Assembly (NCBI GenBank): GCA_030765055.1
Contig: CM060955.1
Span: 160,500,743 to 160,564,742 of the forward strand
DNA from: Mantis religiosa
Taxonomy: Eukaryota; Arthropoda; Insecta; Mantodea; Mantidae
Reading direction: 5' to 3'
Length of the DNA stretch: 64,000 bases
The position numbers were made by a program, and so were the translations under genes. Below are positions 56,807-64,000 of the stretch, piece after piece (position 1 is the stretch's first letter; every line of letters starts with the position of its first letter). Below the pieces are notes generated by a model. The model saw only the letters and a list, made by a program, of their open reading frames with translations, was not told the DNA's origin and made no database searches.

Positions 56807-57329
56807 GGTTGCCAATCTCATGTATTTAATTGACATGACCTTCATATTTACTCTTCCACAAAGTATTTGTACAAAGGCTTAGAATTCTATCTTCGAAATA
56901 TCGATATAAATTTGATTTACACATTTTGTTGTAGATATGAGAATTCACTAAGTTAAAGAGTGTGTCAGCTAGTGTTGGTTGTTAAATTCCATGCTGCATG
57001 CGTGACCACTAAATAGATTAGCGATTTTAAAGTACAACTTATTTTTAATTATACCAATGTTTAATGATATTCCCGAAGTGGTTCACTACAAAGAAGGGGA
57101 ATAATGCACTTGACATATATGTTGTGCTTTAATTTGGTCCATATTTTTGTGCAGTAGGACCTTGCCTATGTGTTGCGATTTACCAGTTGTGTCAAAGTTA
57201 TTCAGAATGGGTGGATTAATGAGGACATTCTCTTAGGATTAAAGATACACATTCATTTGCCGTTAAAATATCTTAAACTTGTTATTTTAATCAACATCTG
57301 TAGATCCATTTAAAATAATTGAATTGGAT
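56807..57329. other. Unassigned stretch with possible repeat H
   Basis: 57170-57300 holds CAAAGTTATTCAGAATGGG and CCGTTAAAATATCTTAAAC, like repeat H at 42590 and 49300. No gene. Confidence 0.35.
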
Positions 57330-57600
57330 TGGATTATGCTATGGAGAGTATTCGGCACAGCGACCGGTCTTGATTGTATCCCCGGGAGGAAGGAACGGCA
57401 AGAGGAGAGAGGGAGGGTGACCCAAGGAGCCACTGCAGTGCAGAGAGGAGGGTCTCTCCTATTTATAGATGTGTTGTGGACTCGTGACCTCCGCGGGATG
57501 AGGTGTGGGGGAGAGGGGAACCGTTGTCCTGTTACGCAGCGAGTGAGGAATACAGTAAACATTCAGCAATCACCTGCATTCCGAAGCACGTGGAATTATA
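57330..57600 (-). mobile_element. SINE-C copy 3, tail part
   Basis: ATTCGGCACAGCGACCGG, CCCCGGGAGGAAGGA and GACCCAAGGAGCC match 9902-10023 of copy 1 in the same orientation. The head part of a SINE-C in the same orientation lies at 58370-58985, so the two may be one element split by repeat G. Confidence 0.7.
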
Positions 57601-57879
57601 AGTAGCGTTGTAGATAAATATGACGAAGAAGCTTTGAAAAATCAATATTCATATCCAGTGTCACAAGCTACACAACGGGCTGCCGCTTGTGTAATAAGTA
57701 GGCTGCATGTTATCTTCCCAGCGTTTCTATCCGTGCGCGACTAGTATATCATTACGTCACCTTGTCTATACGTGTATATGTCTGTAGTGAACGCATTCCT
57801 TTCAGAGTTCATAAGGCCAGAACATAACAATACCAGTTGGAAACTCACCGGCAAGCCAGCACAACCAGCATCCCACCCA
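57601..57879. other. Unassigned stretch between SINE-C tail and repeat G
   Basis: Nothing recognised. Confidence 0.3.
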
Positions 57880-58275
57880 CCTCCCGTAGTGGGGGGGGGG
57901 GGATTCGTCCCCTTCAGTTGCCGTGGTGTGGGCGCTGCGAACCCCAAGCACTCGTTGTACCTCTGACGTTACTACAACCACCTCGGGCCGAACGTACCAG
58001 CCCCTCCCGTGTGGGAGCAGTTCGGATTGGGCAGGCCTCGAGGGGGCAGTGGTTCCCGATACCTATGGGAGATTGGGTGCCTCAGGCTAGGCTCCGGCAG
58101 CCCGGAGGGGGCAGAGAGTTGCCTAAGAAGTGCTGGGCACTAGCCTGCAGAGCTAGTAGAAAGTGTGCTAGATCACCAGACGGCCCCACCAAGGTTTTTC
58201 GGTATTGTTCCCTGCGGGGTTGACGCGCGTCAGTGCCGTATCCACTTCCACCCTGTGGAGTCAGCGGGTGGGTAT
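57880..58275 (+). repeat. Dispersed GC-rich repeat G, copy 4
   Basis: It follows copy 3 from the CGTCCCCTTCAGTTGC left end through CCTCGAGGGGGCAG, CGGAGGGGGCAGAG, GTGCTAGATCACCAGACGG, TTGACGCGCGTCAGTGCCG and TATCCACTTCCACCCTG. It lacks the last 80 or so bases. A G-run at 57889-57902 sits in its left end. It lies between SINE-C pieces. Confidence 0.85.
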
Positions 58276-58369
58276 GACAACCGTATTATCCTTCAAACAG
58301 ACTGTGGAAGACCAATAAGAGGTATTAAAATTAGTCACCAGGTTACCGAATTAAGAAGCCGACATGGCT

Positions 58370-58985
58370 GTTGTGAATCCCACCCACTGTGGTCCGGAAA
58401 CGGCCCCACCTTGCCGGCCCGGAGACCTGAAATCGTTCTACCGGAGGAGGAAGTGTTTACCGGGAGCATATCACCCTGCCATACAGCGCCGAGACACTCG
58501 CTGATATTACTACCCTGAAAGAGACCAGTTGAGTGATGATATGAAATGATAATGGAGATGAAATGGAGGGACAGATTATTCGGGGGATGTAATTAACCTA
58601 CCCAGCATTCGACTGGCGACCCGAGAAAATCCCCGAAAAAACAAGGGGTAGGTTGGGTCAGCCACGTGAATCGAACGCGGACCTCCCGAATGCGGCCCAT
58701 ACACGAAATCGCCTGGGCCATTCTCGGGCCGCGCCGTGGCTGAGTGGTTAGATCGCTCGGCTCTCACGAAGTCGGCCCGGGTTCGATCCCAAGCAGCCAC
58801 AACGTGTAATTTGTGGTGCACAACACGGCGCTGGGTTTGGTCCGGGATCTCCGGCTTCCCACGCCATCTCATTCCACCCTGTCCCATCTTCATCTCATGT
58901 ATCATCAGTGTCACCGCCTGCGGTGCCGTATTTAGTAAAAGCGGGCGTTAAACACTACACATTTCACTGAGCCCTCCCGCTCGGC
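58370..58985 (-). mobile_element. SINE-C copy 3, head part, split by SINE-B
   Basis: ACCGGAGGAGGAAGTG, CACCCTGCCATACAGCGCC, GAAAGAGACCAG, GGGGGATGTAATTAACC and AATCGAACGCGGACCTCCCG match copy 1 in order. The last 20 bases (CTGAGCCCTCCCGCTCGG) occur beyond the nested SINE-B. Confidence 0.88.
58726..58967 (+). mobile_element. SINE-B copy 3, nested in SINE-C
   Basis: Head GCCGCGCCGTGGCTGAGTGG, box B GGGTTCGATCCCAAG, and the usual end AAGCGGGCGTTAAACACTAC followed by ACATTTCA. The SINE-C sequence CTGGGCCATTCTCG before it and CTGAGCCCTCCCG after it are diverged versions of the same stretch, as expected of an old target duplication. Confidence 0.93.
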
Positions 58986-59621
58986 TTATGCAACTGTAAT
59001 CGCGGCAGTTATACCTGTCACATCCGTTTTCAAAAGCAGGAGAAAGCGAATTTTTTATTCTCTCTCAGAAATGCTGTGCCAATATTAAATAGTAGTGATT
59101 ACAATTCGAAAGTAAACATTAACAAAATGGCTGTGGTTGCCTTGAACTACTGTGCTTATCTCTTGGTCACGTATTTATATTTTCTTGTCCTTAGGCCATC
59201 TGCGCTGATCTTTTGTAGGATTACTGTTGTAAACGAGCAGTGATACATTATAGACAAGCTGCTGTTGCTAAATCCGTTTTAGAGATTAAGTAAATGCAGT
59301 CTCACTTTGGCAACGAGACCTTGCATATCAAGGTAAATTAATAAAGACTTGAGTTTCAAAATATTTTGTACTGTGAGAACGGTAATCAAGAAATCACGAG
59401 ACGACAATAACGAAGCAGGCTTTCCATGGAAAGGAACCTTATGTGTCCTTGAAGAGATAAATTGATAAATATTCGTGCTAAATTTACTCTCTTAATACAC
59501 TTGTTCATGCTACGTGCATTGTTTATATTAAAGGGCTTTCTATTCAGTATGTATTTTAGCTGTATTATAAATAATACAAGGGGATGCACTACTTATGAAT
59601 GCCTTCATATGGACTAAATAC
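58986..59621. other. Unassigned stretch
   Basis: Nothing recognised. Confidence 0.3.
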
Positions 59622-59632
59622 GTCAGTGAAAC

Positions 59633-59834
59633 TCGCCTCGGTAGGGGAGATGGTAGCGTGTCTGCTTCACGCTCAAGAGGTCCCGAGTTCGAATCTCGGT
59701 CACGGTGAGTTAACTGGATAAGTTTTTTTTGGGGTTTTCCCTAATCTTTAAAGACGAATGTCGGGTTGCTGTAAGCTCAATAGACCCTGGACTCATTTGA
59801 GCATCATTTCAACCATTTCATTCACCGTTAAAAA
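59633..59834 (+). mobile_element. SINE-A copy with 11-bp target duplication
   Basis: TCGCCTCGGTAGGGGAGATG head, intact box B, body to CATTCACCGTTAAAAA, where the usual last 30 bases are missing. GTCAGTGAAAC (59622-59632) and GTCGGTGAAAC (59835-59845) flank it. Confidence 0.93.
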
Positions 59835-59845
59835 GTCGGTGAAAC

Positions 59846-60043
59846 TTCGCAACAGATTACGAACTTGCCTTAAAATTCTCAGGAAATTCTTAATTGAAAG
59901 TTGTTTTTCTTTTACTCTAGTTAATATTTTGATTTGCATTTTTTTATTAAGACAGTTTATAGTCGCTTTAACTTAGAAAGTCTCGTCGGACTTTAACAAT
60001 ACAAATTACATTACATTAATACAAAATCCATAAAAATGAGTGG
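59846..60043. other. Unassigned stretch
   Basis: Nothing recognised. Confidence 0.3.
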
Positions 60044-60649
60044 GTACGTTGCCCTGAGCGAGGCAGTTGGGGATTTAGGGCTCGTCTCGACAAGCGGTGC
60101 TGAAGAGCGAAGAACGTTCTTTAAACTGTTCAATGTTCGTTGTCGTGAAGTTGAACACTTTAAAACTGTTCAGTCTACCTTTATATAATGAAATCATTGC
60201 ATAGGCTGAAATGTATATGTAAAGGGAAGAAGTTAATTAAAGTTCTGGTGCAGTCTGGTAGCAGAGCGTGGTTTGCACTTGCTTTTATATAAAGGTAGAC
60301 TGAACACTTTTAAAATGTTCTTCGCTCTTCAGCACCGCTTGTCGAAATGAAATGTGTAGTGTTTAACGCCCGCTTTTACTACTTACGGCACCGCAGGCGA
60401 TGACACTGATGATACATGAGATGAAGATGGAGCACCGGTGGAATGAGATGGCGGGTGAAACCGGAGGCCCCGGAGAAAACCCGCCCCAGCGCCGTGTTGT
60501 CCATCACAAATCTCACTTTGCGGTCGCCTGGGATCGAACCCGGGCCGCCTTGGTGAGAGCCAAGCGGTCTAACCACTGAGCCACGGCGCCGCCAGAGCTT
60601 GTCGAGACGAGCCCTAAACTGCCAACTGCCTCGCTCAGGGCGAGGTACG
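60044..60649. mobile_element. Element with long inverted arms, right arm split by SINE-B
   Basis: The left arm starts GTACGTTGCCCTGAGCGAGG and continues GCTCGTCTCGACAAGCGGTG, GAAGAGCGAAGAAC and, after extra sequence, GTTCAGTCTACCTTTATATA (to about 60187). The right arm is its reverse complement: TATATAAAGGTAGACTGAAC from about 60286 to CTCAGGGCGAGGTAC at 60648. The SINE-B sits inside it. The left arm has about 40 extra bases near 60118-60160. The single-stranded loop is about 100 bp. No coding capacity. It looks like a fold-back or MITE-type DNA element; target duplication not identified. Confidence 0.75.
60346..60596 (-). mobile_element. SINE-B copy 4, nested in inverted-arm element
   Basis: Reverse orientation; the head CGCCGTGGCTCAGTGGTTAG is at the right and the 3' end (AAGCGGGCGTTAAACACTAC complement) at the left. 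GCTTGTCGA at 60337-60345 and 60597-60605 is an exact 9-bp duplication of the arm sequence. Confidence 0.95.
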
Positions 60650-60734
60650 CAACTTCGACCTCCCGCGAGAGACGGTGGCGCAGACAAACACTAGACAAAA
60701 CACAAGCCACTACCACCGCCCCTATAGGGAAGTC

Positions 60735-61590
60735 AGACAATTACCTGCAATAACCCTCTGTGTCAATCGGCACAAACCAATGCCTCTGAAAAACTTGATG
60801 AGTCTTCTGCACTGAGATGGGGAAGAGAAGCCCTCACTTATCTTGTTGGGTATGCCATGCTGCCGGTGCCAATGATTGTAGAGTACACAGTGCCTGACAG
60901 ATAGGCTACTGTTACAAGTTGTGCATCTGGGAGGTTGTTTCTTCTCAAGAAGATAGCTGTGAGTTATGTTAGTGAGACCTATTCTTATTCGGGACATCAG
61001 AACTTGATCATGCCTGGACAGTGTATGGAGGTGATGATGTACTATGGCCTCTGATGTTATTTCATGCAGTTTACTGTTGGAAGATTTAAGCCAATTTATT
61101 TTCCACTATTGATAAATTTCTTTTTTGATTAATATAATGATGTCAGTATGTGGTGTAGCTATTATAGGATCACACAAAGATAGACCCGTAGCGTCTTTAC
61201 TTCCTTGGTCGGCAGATTCATTGCCATGAATGCCACTATGTGAGGGTATCCGCACAAGTATGACTTGTTTACCTTTTCCAATGATTTTATTAAAGAGCAA
61301 CTGAATTTCTTGCACAAGAATGTTGGTCAAAGAAGGCCTCCCAATTGCCTTTAGAGCACTTTGTGAATCAGAGAAAACAATAAATGAGTAGCTGCAAGTC
61401 TATCAGTACTCAAGATATATATCATGGCCTGCTTAAGTGCAAAGAGCTCATTAGAAAAGACAGTGTCAAAATCATGAAGTCGAAATAGCATGGTATGATC
61501 AGGATATATTATTCCACAAACGTTTCTTTCCTCAAATTTTGAACCTTCGGTATAAATTGCATTCTGGGTTGTGTATCTATTGGCAATTTC
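60735..61590 (-). pseudogene. Non-LTR retrotransposon RNase H and C-terminal cysteine motif
   Basis: Minus strand, from 61560 down: AIYTEGSKFEERNVCGIIYP (first RNase H segment, with glutamate where aspartate is usual), TVFSNELFALKQAM (catalytic glutamate), FSDSQSALKAIG near 61360 (catalytic aspartate), IPSHSGIHGNESADQGSKDA in the frame 61330-61106 (last aspartate). The frame 60997-60722 follows with SRIRIGLTNITHSYLLEKKQ, PPRCTTCNSSLSVRHCVL, the cysteine-histidine end typical of Jockey/I-group ORF2 proteins. Frame changes near 61330 and 61105 show decay. RT lies outside or is lost. Confidence 0.88.
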
Positions 61591-61954
61591 AATAGAAATT
61601 ATAGAAATGCAACGGCCTCCTTAAACCACCGATTTGCAATTGTTAAAGATTTGCCTTTGTGTTCTAAAATAAAACTTATTACAAATTGCATTTATTAAAT
61701 GACCAAAATAATCTTTGTGCTATTTATTCTCATACAGCCTCTACAATCTATTCTAATCTGTGTTTCATATAACCTTGCATGTATTACTCCGCGTGCAACT
61801 ACCTTCTCATCCTAAGTGGCTAATGCTTTCGCGCCATAGGCCATAGGCGGTGCCTTCCCGTCACATTTAAACGTGCAGTAAACGTCATAATAATTGCCAG
61901 AAAGATAGATAAAATCATACAAATAAGAATATAAAGGCATGCAAGAATACAAGT
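61591..61954. other. Unassigned stretch
   Basis: Nothing recognised. Confidence 0.3.
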
Positions 61955-62540
61955 TTATAATGAAAGTGAGCAAGTTGAAACTGAATGAATGAGCAATGAA
62001 ACTGAAACAAGTTTATACTGAAAGACCTTCGGCCTTTTCCACTGAGATTTTTTAAAACTAGCACACATACCTCGCAAAAATGCTTGCCTTTCAGTCTTAA
62101 AAGTCGTATCACGCCATACTTGTCGTGTGTCCTTCATTCACCCAAGTTTCGTCAAGGTAGTATATTTTGCGATTTGTATCTCGGTACAGTCTGATTGTCC
62201 TTAAATAACGTCTTCGTCCCACAGCAATATCGCCCCTGGAGTGGTAAGTTTTCCTGTTATCTCAATATCACGTCGCGATGTTCCTACGCATCCAACACAC
62301 CTGTAAGTTCAGAGCACAGCTGTTCGACTTCTCTCACTGACAAAGACGGATTCTTCTCTGTGAGTGCATTAAACACATGCAACACAATTCTTTTTTCGCC
62401 GCTTTGTAAAGGTTTTCCCTTGCGATGCTTCGGCGAAAAACTGGCGGTAGACTCTGCCAATATACATATAATAAGTACACGTGCAATAAACGATCAATAA
62501 AATATTTTAGCTCTCGTACTCGACACAACACACCTTCGAA
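61955..62540 (-). pseudogene. DDE-type transposase relic (DETWVNEGHT family)
   Basis: Minus strand. The upstream part near 62430-62290 reads, across frames, GKPLQSGEKRIVLHVFNALT and SVREVEQLCSELTGVLDA. After a break, RRRYLRTIRLYRDTNRKIYY leads to LDETWVNEGHTTS near 62140, containing the first catalytic aspartate. A frameshift then leads to the frame 62137-61955 with VWRDTTFKTERQAFLRGMCA. This order is known to me from IS630/Tc1-like DDE_3 transposases common in insects and aphids. The stretch between the DNA-binding part and the catalytic part is too short, so there is an internal deletion, and later D/D-E segments are absent. Confidence 0.65.
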
Positions 62541-64000
62541 TGGCGATGTATGACTAATCGAGTTCAAAACAAGGTCAGTGATAAAAGTCATATAAACAAA
62601 TATGTCATCACTACCGCTAAATCACGTGCTGTCGTGTCATGTGCCTGAGAGCAAAGGAACGTCCTCTTTACTTCGTTTAAGAATTAACATGCATTTCAGA
62701 TAGATCAACTGTGATGCCTAATATATTTAATTCAAACAATTACGGAAATATAAATTTAACAATTCTCTTCCAACATATAAAGATATATCACCATATTAAA
62801 TAACGAACTAATTTTTACTGCACAACAGTCTGCACCACAACAGCAGCCAATGAGATGTGATAAGGTCACGTGGCCGTTAAGAGATATGGGGCAAGCTTAT
62901 GTGAAACAAGGATTACAGCAACCTTATTTTTCTCATTCCTTCATGTGTATCAGGTAAACAAACATTTATAAATCAGTATCATAACAAATTTATTTATAGC
63001 GGCAATAGGGACTGAAGAAACCCAATCCACAGACATTTGTGTTTAAAAGCGAAAGGTTTGAAAAATCCATATTCTTTCCAAGACATCGCGGGAGACAAAG
63101 CAACAGCGACAGTTTTAAACCATCATAAATTAGTCAACAACTGAATCTAATATAAAGGGATATCTCTAAAACAGTTGGATGGCACGAGAAGTTATTTGAA
63201 ATAAATTATATGTTTTAATAGAAGTGTCTACATGTAGATGTAGTACTTTTATATACAATTAGAGCCATTTTTCATATATTTTATAAAAAATATATATTTT
63301 GAGATTACCTGAATTTTAGAAAAGAAAAGGTTTGTGTATGTGTATGTGTAACGCGATTTCAACACTTCACGACTTATTTGGACGCTAGGATTCTAACTAC
63401 TAGACCACACATTATTCTGATTTGGTTATAGTTCATGGCATGAGGTGTAAAGTATAGACTGGGAATGTGTGTACAGACTGGGAGGTGCTGCCTTGTAAAC
63501 TGTTATCGGTTGTACCAGGAAGAATTTCAGCAAGTGTTACACAAAGAATCAATTGTGTTCAGGGCTCTTGAAAGACAACGCTAGAGGGCAAACCCTTACT
63601 GTCGTGTAGAGAGTAAATAGTAAGATCACAGTTCACATTCACCTGCAGTATTCACGCAGCCTACTTTGCTCAATGTAGGTACTATACTGTTCGCCAATCT
63701 AGAAAGTGATTGACGTTTGCGAAGCACGCGGAGGAACTGTTTAAATAAATGCAAGGGGATGGGTACCTCATAACTGTTCTCATAGCAACGATGATAAGGA
63801 CCAATTAGAGTCGAGACATATCCATGACAACGATAGACGCTAAAACCTTGTTGTCAAATGTGTTTATAGCATGACGTGCGGGCTAGCGAGTTGTATATGC
63901 AGGTCTTACCGTCTGCTATATAACACTGCAGTAAACAAAATGCCTTCACATTTGATGCTGCGGCATCCTCTTTGTGGCAGTTTCCCTTTGTTTACGTGTG
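62541..64000. other. Unassigned end of window
   Basis: No gene or known repeat recognised. GCTATATAACACTGCAG near 63915 looks like a TATA box, followed by ATG at 63941 with a frame that runs off the window; whether this is a promoter cannot be judged from here. Confidence 0.3.

Noticed and set aside
63905..63960. Promoter and first exon at the window end
   Set aside because: One TATA-like motif and an ATG are too little evidence and the frame leaves the window.

Overview
The window is animal nuclear DNA, most likely from an insect with a large, transposon-rich genome. The evidence is several tRNA-derived SINE families, mariner-type transposons with TA target duplications, arthropod-style non-LTR retrotransposon (RTE-like, Jockey/I-like) remnants, hAT remnants and long microsatellites. 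There is no bacterial gene organisation: no operons, no dense coding. I cannot name the species; a cockroach-, termite- or stick-insect-like genome is a guess. The window is best read as intergenic or intronic sequence in which nearly everything recognisable is a mobile element, a relic of one, or a tandem repeat grown from one.

Layout. 0-7 kb: a SINE-D copy, microsatellites, one candidate host first coding exon (2012-2085), a non-LTR ORF2 relic and a collapsed Ty3/gypsy-like element. 7-16 kb: an RTE relic hit by SINEs, SINE-C and SINE-B copies, a hAT relic, a SINE-A copy with a 5-unit internal tandem repeat, and a second RTE relic with a (GAA)n tail. 16.5-20.9 kb: a mariner whose 3' coding end has expanded into about 39 copies of an 85-bp unit. 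21-31 kb: SINEs, two copies of a GC-rich repeat (G), a deleted mariner, a Jockey-like relic and a solo LTR. 31-40 kb: an unassigned broken reading frame (32407-33112), a SINE-A with 5 units, the sister copy of the deleted mariner, a third mariner and an RNase H fragment. 40-53 kb: SINE-A copies with target duplications, tRNA-like elements with inverted arms (E), a second solo LTR, a SINE-in-SINE nest, and an RTE split by a third solo LTR. 53-64 kb: a SINE-A copy with 16 exact 108-bp units, SINE-C split by other repeats, an inverted-repeat element hit by SINE-B, a non-LTR RNase H region and a DDE-transposase relic.

The most interesting signal is that two unrelated mobile elements have turned into tandem arrays here: the mariner 3' end (85 bp x about 39) and the SINE-A body (108 bp x 2, 5, 5 and 16 at four loci). 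The multi-unit SINE-A copies share a 9-bp deletion, which points to one subfamily prone to array growth. No gene in the window is known to be intact; the only plausible host coding pieces are the short exon at 2012-2085 and, more doubtfully, 32407-33112.
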